DNA from: Acanthosepion pharaonis
Taxonomy: Eukaryota; Mollusca; Cephalopoda; Sepiida; Sepiidae
Direction of reading: 5' to 3'
DNA length: 64,000 nt
NCBI GenBank assembly: GCA_903632075.3
Contig: CAHIKZ030000058.1
Span: forward strand, 6,992,501 to 7,056,500
The translations under genes and the position numbers were made by a program. Positions 50,061-61,690 of this stretch are shown piece by piece. Each line of letters begins with the position of its first letter. The stretch's first letter is position 1. The notes beneath the pieces are model-generated. The model ran no database searches. It saw only the letters and a program-made list of their open reading frames with translations, and had not been told where the DNA came from.

Positions 50061-50452
50061 ACGTTCAAAGTGATAAAAATATGTCGGATTAATAAAAAAA
50101 ATTACTTGATCGACGTCACTCTCAACTTATTATCCGTTATATACCGTACTTATGGACACTAAGTTAATTGCTAACCCCAACAATCCGTGAATGAGTTTGA
50201 GAGCAAACCAACTTATGTACATTTACTAGTCTGCCAATTGTTTGCATATAAAACCGTTATGCCTTACAAACTAGGATCATGGTGTAGTATCTGTCCAATC
50301 CTTAAACCGTCTGAACTGGAATATGTGACATTCTGACCGAGAAACATACATGATGATATTAAGCAAGAAAGCATTGCGAAAATTAAGCGACTTGTGTAAT
50401 GATTCTCAACCACCGTGCCGCAATCCTCAAGTGTACCGCGAAATATTGTCAT

Positions 50453-50455
<3 letters not shown>
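50061..50455. other. no supported gene; family H end at the left
   Basis: TAATAACGTTCAAAGTGATAAAAATATG (50,055-50,085) is a family H end. Nothing else recognised. Confidence 0.4.

Positions 50456-50520
<65 letters not shown>
50456..50520. repeat. (AT)n microsatellite
   Basis: About 32 units; frames through it are artefacts. Confidence 0.97.
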
Positions 50521-50523
<3 letters not shown>

Positions 50524-50710
50524 AGTGAGCTTTGTTAGTTGTTTACTCGTATCGGGGTTTTTTCTTTGGGCTTCAGACCTGCATCTGTGCGATTTTTTTG
50601 TCGGCAGAAGTTCATGTTTGTAGCTCTTTCTTTTTTTAAAACCTTTTTTTCCCTCGAGATTGATTTGATTAGCGAATCAAAAATTCGAGGGCTTTTCGAA
50701 ACGAGTCTAG

Positions 50711-50735
50711 TTATCTATCTATCTATCTATCTATC

Positions 50736-50790
<55 letters not shown>
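50711..50790. repeat. (CTAT)n(AT)n(GT)n compound microsatellite
   Basis: Three motif blocks in series. Confidence 0.96.
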
Positions 50791-50794
<4 letters not shown>

Positions 50795-52307
50795 AGTAAT
50801 GGTACAGCGTTAGTATTTGAATAAATAAATAAGAACTTTTTTTCCAATAATTCTTTTCCCTATTCTTCGATTATATTATTTTAAATACTCTGTTTTAATA
50901 TTCATTTTTTAAAAAGTATTTTTATTTTTTAAATTTGACTTTTAAAACTTTTCCTTTACTCGTATAATGGTATTTTCATATAGATGCATTCAACATTCTT
51001 TGTTTAATTAAAATCTTTTACAAAGTTATATTGAATTATGAATTAATATTGTCAAAGTTTCTGATATGCAGCACTGAAATTTTGATTTAATAATTTTTCC
51101 AATTTTTTTTTAAAAGTATATTACTCTGAAATTACGCTAAACTGAAGAAGAAATGTGCCTTTGCTTATCGCTCATTTGACCAAACACTGAAGAAATCCCG
51201 AAAAAATACCAAACACAAGTTTCACCCTAAATAGGCTGCACAAATAGCCGAATAATAACATTGAAAAAAAAAGAAAGATCATATTTCTGTGTGTATTTAA
51301 AAAAAAAAATCTATAGTTTTATTTCATAGCATTTAAATGTATATCCCTTCAAAATGTTACTAAGTGTACCGTGATATTTTCATTTTTTCCTAGGTGTGAC
51401 AATGTTTAAAAAGGTTGAGAAACATGCGCTCGATGAAAAAAGAGAGTAGGAGGTACCCCCCCCCCCAAAAAAAAAAACCTACAGAAATAGGAGTAAAGTA
51501 CGGAGACAAAATACTTACTAGCAGCTGGATATTAAGAGACAGTGAGGAAGGGGCTGAAATGCAGGTAGATGTGAAAGCTATAAAAATGGAGAGATAGAGC
51601 AAAAGAAAGATAAAAGAGAGAATACTGTAGAAACTGTACTTTCCTTATTCCATTTTCTCATATGAAATTGATCTATGTTTGTATAAAAAAGCGGATGGGC
51701 AACGAATATTGGAAGGAATAAGGAAATCACAAGAAGATACAGAAAAAGGGTCAAATAAGAAGCAAGCGCCAAGCTCCTAAAATATCTTTCTTACGTCACA
51801 CCATGAGTGGGTCCCCAACATAGAAGAGAAAAACGTGAGATTTTATACGGTCTGAAGTGCTTCGCGTTCTGTGCCCAGCGATAAATCTATGAGATATGTT
51901 TTTTCAAACCAACTGACCGAAAGGGCGTAGTCAGTTCTGGTTCACATTTGCAGGGACAGATTGTCCTCCGAGTATTTCCGATGCCGCCTGTTGGTATTGC
52001 CAGCTACGCGTCATTATGCAGAGAGTTGATATAAACAAGAGGCAAAGGGAAGAACTGATCTGTTAGTCTGACATAACAGAAATTGACCCAACTGTTACCT
52101 ACCTACCTACTGACCTAATGACCGAGAATAAACACCTAAATCAAATAATGTTTTTATATCATCGCAAAGGAGCTATTCCCATTCTTCCATTAATTACTGG
52201 TACTACCTTCACTTTCTTATGCCATACTTTTTTTTCTCGGTTCTTTAATAGTCCTAATATGTGTGTTTTTTGAAAAAAAAAGAAAGAAAGAAAAGAGATT
52301 GAACAAA
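50791..52307. other. no supported gene
   Basis: Includes a C9/A12 homopolymer pair at 51,457-51,478. 51,780-52,140 has balanced base composition but no recognised family. Frames of 60-70 codons lack motifs. Confidence 0.4.
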
Positions 52308-52893
52308 ATGACTATATGCAGATGTGGAGCCTCCATCGATGAGTTTGGTTTATATCCTCCCTTCTGTCGTCGTAGTGCCGGCCGCTTTCCACGGTATGCA
52401 GCAATAAACGACATCATCAAAAGAGGTTTGGATACAGCTGGGTTCCCTTCCCAAATCGAACCCGTAGGCCTAGACCGTGGTGATGGAAAGCGGCCGAATG
52501 GCATTACCATTTTCCATTTTAAAATGGGGAAGTCGTTGATTTGGGATGCGACCTGTGCGGATACATTTTCGGCCGGTAATTTGATCAGGTCTGTAGTTGA
52601 GCCGGGGTCCCTCGCTAGTTAAATATTTTTCTCTTACTGATAGAATTTTTTTTACTCCTGTGGTAGTGGAGACTTCTGGGGTTATTGGCCCTCGTTCGAT
52701 GGCGTTTCTTCGGAGGATTGGCGCGATTGCGTCTCGATTAAGAGATGAGTCTCGCGAAATGGAGTGGCTCTTGCAGCGTGTCTCACTGGCAATGGTTCGA
52801 GGTAATGCTTTCTCTATCATTGTGGTTGGCAGAGGATAGCAAAAAAAACAAAAAAAACAACACAAACAACAACAAAAAACAAACTAAAAAAAA
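52308..52893 (+). mobile_element. 5'-truncated retroelement: RT-associated C-terminal domain plus A-rich tail
   Basis: Frame 1 (52,308-52,622): CRCGASIDEFGLYPPFCRRS (Cys/His-like start), AGRFPRYAAINDIIKRGLD, VGLDRGDGKRPNGITIF, KSLIWDATCADTFSAGN. Frame 2 (52,597-52,839): LTDRIFFTPVVVETSGVIGP, RLRDESREMEWLLQRVSLAM, VRGNAFSI. I know this domain (GDGKRPDG...WDATCVDT...VETLGxxGP...QRxSxAxxRGNA) from the C-terminal part of reverse-transcriptase proteins in invertebrate genomes; the acidic motifs could form a PD-(D/E)XK-like fold (inference). One frameshift with a small deletion near 52,620. An A-rich tail (52,841-52,893) follows the stop. Confidence 0.72.
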
Positions 52894-53503
52894 GCATCTA
52901 AATATATTGGATATAAGTTTCAAGTTCTCATATATCGCCATGACTTTTGTTTTGCACTTTCGTTTCCTATGAGCCTCCAACGGGCCCTTCCTGGATGTTT
53001 GGTGCATACCAATGTGAACGAGAACATGGGGTTGCCATTGGATAGTTACTGGGTGGGAATCCCTTTCCATGCTTACACTTACATGGTTTGTTGTGAGGTC
53101 TGCAGTAATCGTGAGCGCATTTTCTTCCTTTTGACTACCATTTTTTAGTTTTACAATTTTGATACATGGAAAACAAAAGGAGTCTTTTTACAGATTTCAC
53201 ACCCGTTACAAGTGGAATAAATACGAAACGTCTCAAAATTACGGGATGTGATTTCCAGTTACATTTGAAAGCAATTTAATATATAAATATCCGGAATAAA
53301 TATCTTAAAAGGTGCCACGGAAATATTTTTACAACGAGGTCTACAGTAGTGAAATGATAGTCATGAGTTTCGTGTTTTTCATTGAAAAAAATGTTGTCAG
53401 TGTGCGCAAAATTAGAATGATAAAATCAGAAGATCACCACACATCGTAAGACAAAGAACACATTTGGACGAGATAATTAAAAATGCATGTATCACAGTCT
53501 GTT
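52894..53503. other. no recognisable feature
   Basis: No gene or repeat identified. Confidence 0.35.
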
Positions 53504-53599
53504 CCTATCTATCTATCTATCTATCTATCATAGCGTTTTTCTCTCTTTGTTTTTCTATCACTATTTCTTTGTTTCTTTTTTCTTTCTTTGTTTGTTGCC

Positions 53600-53639
<40 letters not shown>

Positions 53640-53757
53640 ACCACAGTGTTCTTATCCTCTTTCTCTCCATTCTACCATAGTGTTCCTATCCTTTCTCGCT
53701 CTCTATTTATCTATCTTAGTTTTTCTCTTCTATTCTCTTTTCGTTTTTATAATAATT

Positions 53758-53801
<44 letters not shown>

Positions 53802-53850
53802 TTCTTAGTTCCCCCTCTCTCTCTATCTCTTTCTCACTCTAGTGAATACT
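53504..53850. repeat. pyrimidine-rich (CTAT)n / (TTTC)n region
   Basis: CTAT run at 53,504-53,530; TTTC runs at 53,603-53,638 and 53,757-53,800; repeated CTACCA(C/T)AGTGTTC(C/T)TATCC blocks between. The 114-121 codon frames are Ser/Phe/Leu repeat artefacts. Confidence 0.92.
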
Positions 53851-54535
53851 AGATTCCTGGGAAAAAATAAAATTTCATCTGTCTGCACGTCTTTCCTTCG
53901 CAGCATGGAATTTGATATTTTTTGTCGACTTTCTTTGGTAGAACTTCTATATTGATAATTGTAATTCAAGGAAATACTTTTTTTTCAGTCGTTCTTCCAC
54001 AACCGCTCTTTGTTAGAGATGCAAAATATTTTATTTCACCGTATTCCTGATCAAATAAGTTATCGAGTCTGGACTTCCAGAAGGCTGAACTACGTCTAAT
54101 CCATGTCAAATTGTGCCGTTAAAAAAAAAAACGCTGACGCCACGAGCTTGCTTCTTGATAATTATAGAAATAATACATTTCTGAAGAATGCTTAAATAAA
54201 GATCGTGACTTACAACTTAGGTTTAAAAATATTATGGAATAATCATGTCATTTACTGGAAAAAAATAAGAATAATAAAGAAAATATGAAATATTGACTGG
54301 GGTAATTGTGTCCATTGTCTATCTGATGACTAGATAAATCTTGATCTTTGGTCATTCCAAGTCAAAGACCTGCATTCCCACTGTCTAGTTCTAAGGACCA
54401 ATTCTTCCAGGCAGCACCACCTTGTTGCATGAACTTGCGTAGAATAAGCATTAGTGCCTACGCTAGGCCAAAATGCAAGTGACGAAAGATTTGTATATTT
54501 TTTTACGTAAATCCCAATTTCTGAGTCCTAATCAC
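53851..54535. other. no recognisable feature
   Basis: No gene or repeat identified. Confidence 0.35.
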
Positions 54536-54620
54536 GCTCTCTCTCTTTCTCTCTCTATATATCTATCACGTCCTCTTCCTATCTATCTATCTATCTATCT
54601 ATCTATCTGTCATACTGTTC

Positions 54621-54653
<33 letters not shown>

Positions 54654-54674
54654 ACATTCTGTTCCTATCTGTTC

Positions 54675-54712
<38 letters not shown>

Positions 54713-54715
54713 CAG
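54536..54715. repeat. (CTAT)n array with CATACTGTTC-type spacers
   Basis: Three CTAT runs (54,583-54,608, 54,623-54,652, 54,676-54,711) separated by TGTCATACTGTTC and CACATTCTGTTC. Related spacers at 53.6 kb suggest a common higher-order unit. Confidence 0.92.
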
Positions 54716-55694
54716 CAGCTGACTTATACTCAGACCCGTCCCCCGAGTCTTTGATGTGGAGAAGTCAGAGGGGGTGCACGTGTAAAAAAGCGTTCAAACA
54801 CACGCCCAACGCTCGATCAGAATATGACATAAGGCGAATCTTCATCCCTCGGGGGATTAAAGTTGAAAATACTTCAGTCCTCTCGCCGCTTCTTTTGGAG
54901 ACGCCGCAGGCACCAGCTTATGACCCTCGCGTCCTCTCAAGGGAGAAGTATAACCTAGGAAGACGAAACCTCTGGAGTGAATGTGCGTCTATAAAGTCAA
55001 GATGGCAAAGCATGTGTGTGTATTTTAAAACTCAGTTTAAGGTAAAATTATTTCACATCATTTTCGTAGCAGGGAGGAGGCAACTTATTTTCTAAACAGG
55101 GACTCGGTAGCCTTGTCTACGATCCTGCTAACACATATAGGATCAATGTCTTACTTCTAATACGATAGTCTTAAATTCATAAGTGGAAGTGTCATAGAAC
55201 AGTGAATACTGAATTAATATCAAGGACAAAAACGTGTTCACGCTTTATTGGTTTTCTTTAATATTGTCTTGTGGTACATTTAATTAAATAATTTTTCTTT
55301 CATTTTATCTATATTATGCTTCAAGCTATTGATATTTTAACACATATGCAACTGCAGTAATAATTCCCAGCAATTATTGGGTTGTTGCGCAGGAATCAAC
55401 CAATTAGTTGTCAGATATATAATGTGAAGCATTAAAAAGTACGCACAGCTTTTAGAATAGAGTTAAATAATCCAATGGCGTAGTTCTTAGCTTCTGGGGA
55501 AAATATATTCCTTTTGCCCTGGACTAAGTTGCCCTAAAATATTTTACAATAATGTTTTGCGACTTATTACCATCTGAATGACAATAACAAAGAATCAATT
55601 CCCACTTTGTATAGCTGGACACTCGTATTCGAGGATACCTGTCTACTAGGGCGGCTAGACAATCCCTATTGCAGACGCTTGCTCAGGCGCATTT
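54716..55694. other. no supported gene; one unassigned 114-codon frame
   Basis: A frame at 54,751-55,095 (MWRSQRGCTCKKAFKHTPNA...) has non-repetitive composition but no domain, signal or splice context I can defend. 55,100-55,690 is AT-rich and featureless. Confidence 0.35.
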
Positions 55695-55779
55695 GTGTTT
55701 ATTCAACACACAACTGGAATTATGCTGAGCAGACCTTTGTTACAGTTTCTGGGAAAGAGCGTGTTATCTAGCGTGGTCA

Positions 55780-56000
55780 ACAATTTGAACAAAGCCAGCA
55801 CGCTCAAGCCCACGGCCACGATGACTTGTGACAGCTACCGACGCCACCAAAGCGTTCCTTCTACCCAATTTCACTCACAAGGCTTGGGTCAACCCGTGGT
55901 AGTGTTTTCAGCCACTTTCCAAAGATGCCGCGCGCTGGGATCTACCACTCCAGTCTCATAACATCAGGAGGTGCCCTTCCTGACAAATCGACCCTGGTGG
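55780..56000 (-). repeat. possible tRNA-like retroposon
   Basis: Minus strand CTCCTGATGTTATGAGACTGG followed by AGTGGTAGATCCCAGCGC resembles a decayed B box and 3' tRNA half. The plus-strand frame 55,695-55,961 overlaps it and has no known domain. Tentative. Confidence 0.35.
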
Positions 56001-56077
56001 TATTCGTGCTGCAGTTTTTTTTGTGTATATTATTTACTAGTGAGCTAGCCCAAATGACTTGACTCACTTTATAGTCC

Positions 56078-56183
56078 ACCAATAGAAGGTTAACCAATCA
56101 GAAGACGTAGAATATTCAATCCGTCGTGTATAAAGGCGGCCATTTTGTTTACTCTATCCGAATGTCCAGTACCAGCTTGTCAG
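56078..56183 (+). promoter_or_regulatory. CCAAT plus TATA promoter-like leader of a repeat (possible LTR)
   Basis: ACCAATCAG (56,094-56,102) and GTGTATAAAGGCGGCC (from about 56,127) are spaced about 35 bp, followed by CATTTTGTTTACTC, a possible initiator region. It sits directly upstream of a duplicated 149 bp block. This arrangement resembles a U3/R region of an LTR retrotransposon, but no LTR ends or coding sequence are visible. Confidence 0.4.
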
Positions 56184-56332
56184 TCGAAGAGGAACAGAAG
56201 GAAGAACTACGCCCTACTACTTTACCGGGATATCCACTGCTAACCTGAACCACGCTTCCCTGGTGTCTTCGAAATATTCACTGCTAATCTCTGGATTCTA
56301 TACTCAAAGACGACCGTCATCATGAACAACAT
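56184..56332 (+). repeat. 149 bp direct repeat, copy 1
   Basis: TCGAAGAGGAACAGAAGGAAG ... ACCGTCATCATGAACAACA. Matches 56,449-56,597 with few differences and no length change. Confidence 0.88.
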
Positions 56333-56448
56333 TGGTTATGAGCCCAGATCACGACTATATTTTTACGGGAATGAATCGAGATATGAATTGTGGGAAACGA
56401 AATTCTTTGGCTAGCTTAGAATACAAAAACTCCATGACATCATCCTTT

Positions 56449-56597
56449 TCGAAGAGGAACAGAAGGAAGAACTACGCTCTGCTACTTTACCGGGATATCC
56501 ACTGCTAACCTGAACTACACTTCCCTACTATCTTCAAAATATTCACTGCTAACCTCTGGATTCTACACTCAAAGATGACCGTCACCATGAACAACAA
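56449..56597 (+). repeat. 149 bp direct repeat, copy 2
   Basis: Same block 265 bp downstream (TACTTTACCGGGATATCCAC shared exactly). The 116 bp spacer is unrelated to it. Confidence 0.88.
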
Positions 56598-56645
56598 TTC
56601 GAGCCCGAGTCTCATGGTTAGAATGCGAACGTTCTAACCACATAT
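56596..56645 (-). repeat. tRNA-like fragment
   Basis: Minus strand TGGTTAGAACGTTCGCATTC, TAACCATGAGACTCGGGCTCGAATTG: an A-box-adjacent and B-box-like tRNA segment at the end of the direct repeat. Confidence 0.5.
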
Positions 56646-56649
56646 TACG

Positions 56650-57183
56650 CAGACCAAAAATAAAGTACCAATAACGAAAATTGTAAAACTGGAACTAACT
56701 AGTTCTGTATAGTAATTTTAATTAGCTAATTTGCGACCCGTTTTGAATCTTATTTCATCAGATAGCTTTATTAAGCTATACTAAACCAATGCAATATTTC
56801 TTGTTCAGAATTGTGGAACTCGCTTGCAAAGCATTTCTTTTATGTTAGTTTCTGACTTTTATGAAACAGAAAAATACGAGATCTTATAGATTTACTATGG
56901 TTTTTAATGTAAAAAAAAGGTTACAAAACTGGTATTTATGTCTACATTGAACTACAAATGAACTTTTCTCGCTAGTCGAAAATGGTCGTCTCTTACCATC
57001 TGCGCCCAGTGGTCATTGCAGCTCCTTCCATCAGCTTCACCAGGATTTTGAAAGAATCTCTTTAAAAGCATAACTTCTGAAAAAAATTGGTTACCAAACT
57101 TATCTAATGTCTCTCATGGGGACCCATGCTCTTATCATTAAATACTGCACAACGTAAAATTAGTAAAGTATAATAAAAAAAAG
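56650..57183. other. no recognisable feature
   Basis: No gene or repeat identified. Confidence 0.35.
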
Positions 57184-57475
57184 GAGGGACGGTGGAGTAA
57201 TGGATTGCGGATTGAGGAATCGGAGAGCCGAGTTCGAATTTCAGTCGAAGCCATTACATTCACTTACGTGTTAATACCATCGGGAAAGGTATGAATCCTC
57301 TTCTTCTCCCTCAGCTATGGGTAAATAGCTTGACAGATGGATGACAACTGGTCTATCGCAGAAAGAAATGGCAACCTACTGCGGGAAAAAAATCTGCCTC
57401 GTCAGTCAGGTATCGAAAGATACATGATCGCCTAAGCGTGTATCACGCATGGCACATAACTGACTGATTCCTTGT
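57184..57475 (+). mobile_element. tRNA-derived SINE, best-preserved copy
   Basis: Full architecture: GGTGGAGTAATGGATTGCGG (A box), GAGTTCGAATTTCAG (B box), CATTACATTCACTTACGTG, CTCAGCTATGGGTAAATAGC, GGCAACCTACTGCGGG, A-run, CATGATCGCCTAAGCG, GCATGGCACATAACTGACTG. About 290 bp. Confidence 0.85.
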
Positions 57476-57483
57476 ATATATGC

Positions 57484-57730
57484 TGAGTTCGAATTCCAGT
57501 CGAATCCATGACATCCACTTACGTGCTAATACCCTTGGGAAAGGTATGAATCCTGTTCTTCTCCCTACAGCTATGGGTAAATAACTGGACAGAGAGATGA
57601 CAACTGATTTACCGCAGAAAGAAATGGCAACCTACTGCAGGAAAAAAATCTGCCTCATCAGTCATGTGTCAAAAGATACACGATCGCCTAAGCATGAATC
57701 ACGCATAGCACATAACTGATTGAATAATAG
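57484..57730 (+). mobile_element. tRNA-derived SINE, second copy in tandem
   Basis: Begins at the B box (GAGTTCGAATTCCAG) and repeats the whole body of the preceding copy, ending GCACATAACTGATTGAATA. The head upstream of the B box is missing, so it is a partial tandem duplication or a dimeric insertion. Confidence 0.83.
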
Positions 57731-58240
57731 AAATATGCAATATTTACACACCGTTTTCACAGTGTAGTTCTTATCATTTTTTTCAATGGTGACCCAAAAT
57801 CTTATCTAAAGTCTATCATGAAGACCCATGTTCTCATCATTAAAAATTATTTTAAGTATAATTAAAACATATTAGTTATTATAAAAACAAAAGCTCAGCT
57901 TTTCAAATAAAGATAAAATTAGTTTATACGTTAAAAAGTTTTATTTGAATTATTTTCCAATCTGCACTCACCAATCTAATTAATCTGCAGGTGACCTGCT
58001 CAGCACTCATCTTCAAATTATGTCCAACGCAAAATACTGATAACATTCAGTCGAAATCTTGTTCGATCTTTCACCTATCGAACGTCGTCATTCGTGTTTC
58101 TTCTCAACCATCTGGACAAAGCCAAAAAAGATATTAGCAACAATATAAAAAGAATTTAAAAAATAAGAGCTGTATTCAGTAATTTTACCTTCGGATTCTA
58201 AGGTACTAATTACATTCTGACGCATCCAGCTGTGAAGAAA
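57731..58240. other. no recognisable feature
   Basis: No gene or repeat identified. Confidence 0.35.
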
Positions 58241-59832
58241 ATTTTGGAAGATGATTGAAAAGGAAAAAAAATGAGAGAGAAAAAAAGCTAAGAAGTAAAA
58301 CTAGTAAAAGTTTTGGTTAATCAGAAAAATAAATTTAATTTCGATTCTTCTGAAAAAAAATGAATTAGAAAAGAAAAGACATAGTAATTGGAATAAATCG
58401 AGGACGACAGAAGAAAAATGAATAAAAGAGAAATCTAAAATTATGAATGAGATAAGAAATAAAGAAAGGATGAAAAATCGTCAGGAAAATGAAAGACACC
58501 TAAAAGAAAGTAGGAAATAAATAAATAGATACATCGAAAACAAAGAAAGAAAGAAATAAAGAAAGAAAAATAAGGAAAGAAAATGATCGAAAGAAAGGAT
58601 AAACAAATGAAAATGATCGAAAGAAAGAAAGAAAGGAAAAAGGAAAGAAATTGATAGAAAGAAAGAGAAAGAAAAAAAAGAACGACCGAATGAACGAAAG
58701 AAAGAAAGAATCACTGAATAAAAGAAAGAAAGAATACGTTGCGTGTAAATAAAAATAAAGAGAAAGGAAAGAAGCAAAGATAGCCAAAGAAAGAAAGAAA
58801 GAAAGAAAGAACGAAAGAAAGAACGAAAGAAAGAACGAAAGAAAGAAGGAAAGAAAATGATCGAAAGAAAGAAAAATGGAAAGAAAATGATCGAAAGAAA
58901 GAGAAAGAAAAAAGAACGAATGAATGAACGAAAAAAAGAAAAAACGACTGAATGAAAGAAAGAAAGAAAGAAAGAAAGAGAGAAAGAAAGAAAGAATGAA
59001 CGAAAGTAAAAGAAAGAAAGAAATACCGTTGAATATCATGGAAATTAGAATAAATAAAAATAAATATAAAAAGAAAAATGGGAAAATCGGAGAAATTTGC
59101 GTAAATAAATAAAGAAATGAAGAAAGAAATTGTGAGAAAAAAAAAAGGGTAGAAATCACTGCTAAAAGGAAGAAAGAACAAAATTTAAAAGAGAAAGAAG
59201 AAACAAAATAAAAGATGTCCACCCACATCACTCAGGAAAACTGATAGTGAAGAAAGTTCGAAAAAAAATTAGGATAGAGAGTGAGTGATAAAAAGAGTTA
59301 AAGATTGCGAGGGTTGGAGGAAGTGAAAATAGAGGTGAAGATAGAAAAAGAAAAACAATGAAACTATGAAGAAAAAATAAAACAGGGAGTAGAGAAGACG
59401 GATAATATCAGAGAAATTAAGACAGTTGGAAAGAGAAATAAAGTAATGATAAACAGTTACATATTGAGAAAGCAATATAGACATTGATAGAGTTCAAAGA
59501 CAGAACCATCACACAAGCACACACATGTACATACATATACGCATTGGCAACGTCTGAATAGTGAATAGAAGGGAAGGGTTTAGTGAAATGGAAGAAGCAA
59601 AGAAAGAATGTCGAAATAACAAAAAGAGCGAGGCACTAAAGGACTTGATAATTTGACTGGATGAACAATACAATGCAATTATATTGTTTATTTTTGTTTT
59701 TTTTTAATTCTTAATTCAGTTCAAGTTTATATGTTTTTATTCTTATTCTTCGGTACAAGTGGGCGGAAAAACTAAACAGAATATCGAATATTAAAAAAAA
59801 GGTAAAAAAAAACACATCTAAACGTATGAAAA

Positions 59833-59910
<78 letters not shown>

Positions 59911-60660
59911 AAAAAATAAGGGAAATAATATTTGTCAAATAAGAAGTAGAAAAAGAAGCGGGAGAAGAAATTATTGTGAAAAAGAAGAGGGAAAGGGAGA
60001 AGAGAAAAAAAAGATGAAAACGTGACGTCAGAGAAGGCGGAAAGGGCGCTTTGCGGAATAGTGACTTATAAACTAGCGTTGTAATCCATTATTGCTAAAG
60101 TGAATTCGATCCTCACTGGGTGTCTGAAACTTGTTGCACTGCGCAGTACGAAGCTCAGTTTTGTAAATATCACAAGAGAAGAAGCCAAGAAATGACATAC
60201 GTAAGTGTTGGATGGAAACGTATCAGCAACAGAAGTAGCCACCATTGTTGAAATAATAGCAGTAGTAGATTTATAGATTTTGGATACAGAGAGGAGGGAC
60301 AAGAAAAAAAAAAAAAGAAAGAGCATAGTAATATTAATAGTCGTTGTCGACGTTGTGGTAGTTATAGTAAAGCAAATGAAAAGAAAGAAGAAAAATATTA
60401 TTATTAATTGTGATAGTAAATAATATGAAAATTTCAAAGAATAGTAAGTTGTTACAAAGAAAAGTTAGAGTAATAATGATGATAAGTGTATTGAATACAG
60501 TGAAACGAAGAAGAAAAAAAGGACATTAGCGGATAGACGTTAACGGAAAAGCGGAAGAAGTTATAGAAATAAATAAGAAACTAAAAACATGGAGGGCAAG
60601 TAAAACAAAAAAAATAGCACATTGATTAAAAGAGACAGGTTTGATGAAAACGATTATAAA
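58241..60660. repeat. 2.4 kb purine-rich region with (AAAG)n core
   Basis: The + strand is predominantly A and G over about 2.4 kb. Its densest part (58,500-59,030) is AAAG units with AACG and ATGATCG interruptions that recur (AAAATGATCGAAAG, at least four times). The minus strand stays open over 243 codons (58,500-59,231) only because TTTC repeats give FLSFF; it has no gene character. An (AT)n tract interrupts at 59,836-59,907. Confidence 0.85.
59836..59907. repeat. (AT)n microsatellite
   Basis: About 36 units inside the purine-rich region. Confidence 0.97.
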
Positions 60661-61362
60661 AGAAAGAAAGGCGAGGAATTGAAGAGTTATGAAATATTAT
60701 TTCCAAGAAAACATATTTCGGAAAAATCATAACTGATAATGAAGGAAAAAAAATAATGACTTTCGAAAAACGGGTGACCTCTATTTGACGATAGTTGAAA
60801 TCTTAAGAAAGATAAAGTAACAAGAAAATATTTGTTCTTTTAAATAGTTGGGTTTAAAAAGAAAATAAGTGAAATGCAGCAGTAATAAGAAAACGTAGAA
60901 ACAAAAAATATTACAAGGAAAAATTTGAAAGCTTGAAAGAAAAAAAATACCGATGCGTACATTATTCACAAAACAGTCAGACATTATCAGAGCCCCAAAA
61001 GTGATGACACAGGATGTTCAGAAGAGCAACATAATGACTTAAAATACCAGTGCTGAGTTAGTATAATATGAAAACAACAGCAGACATTCAAAAATTGGCA
61101 TTTCTTTGCCAGCTTGGGTATAAAATGGTGGAAACTAATCAAAAATGACCTAAAAGATTTTTAAATTTGACTATAGAAAAATATCACATACAGTAGCGAA
61201 CAAAAGAAATGTGTCATCCATACATAAACTCAATGTGCTGAAATTTGATAAGAAACTGTAAGAATTTGACAATAGACTTTCACAAGTTGTGTCTGTGGTC
61301 ATTCAGGATTATAATTCAAGTCGTATTCCCGTGAAAACATTATGAAAGGATATTACTTTTCT
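60661..61362. other. no recognisable feature
   Basis: AT-rich; no gene identified. Confidence 0.35.
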
Positions 61363-61690
61363 TTTTATGTACCGTGTCCTTTCAGGACGTAGGCGATCAT
61401 GGCTCTCTACTCCCCACTATCCCGTGTAGCTCTCAATAACTTTCGTTCCTCTGCCACCTCTATTTGCCAGGTATGTCATGCGTTGCTTTCCCTTGTCTCT
61501 CTTTCCCTCTATTCGACCTGTGAGTATCAGATTCTCCAGGCCCTCCTTTCTCATTACGTGTCCTAGAAACTTCAGTTGCCTCTTCCTGATGTTAAGTATA
61601 AGTCTCCTCATTGTTTGCATCCTCTCCAAGATCTCATCGTTGCTCACACTCTCGGTCCATGATATCCTTAGCATCCTTCTGTAGAAATGA
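61363..61690 (-). mobile_element. RTE-like LINE 3' fragment, best-preserved frame
   Basis: Minus strand 61,674-61,417 is open for 85 codons: MLRISWTESVSNDEILERM, LILNIRKRQLKFLGHVMRK, EGLENLILTGRIEGKRDKG, KQRMTYLA. A 40-50 residue deletion removes the LCKWMAEQGLGE block. The GAGAGCCATGATCGCC tail ends near 61,385. The youngest-looking RTE fragment here, still 5' truncated and non-functional. Confidence 0.85.

Noticed and set aside
52470..52865. 131-codon minus-strand frame
   Set aside because: Antisense of the retroelement domain that is clearly coded on the plus strand.
53464..53852. 114-121 codon frames rich in Ser/Phe/Leu
   Set aside because: Translation of CTAT and TTTC microsatellites.
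54751..55095. 114-codon plus-strand frame
   Set aside because: Non-repetitive but unrecognised; no evidence beyond being open.
55695..55961. 88-codon plus-strand frame with balanced composition
   Set aside because: No domain, no splice or promoter context, and it overlaps a possible tRNA-like repeat; cannot be called a gene.
58500..59231. 243-codon minus-strand frame, the longest in the window
   Set aside because: It is a translation of (TTTC)n repeats (FLSFFLSFF); purine-strand asymmetry, not a gene.
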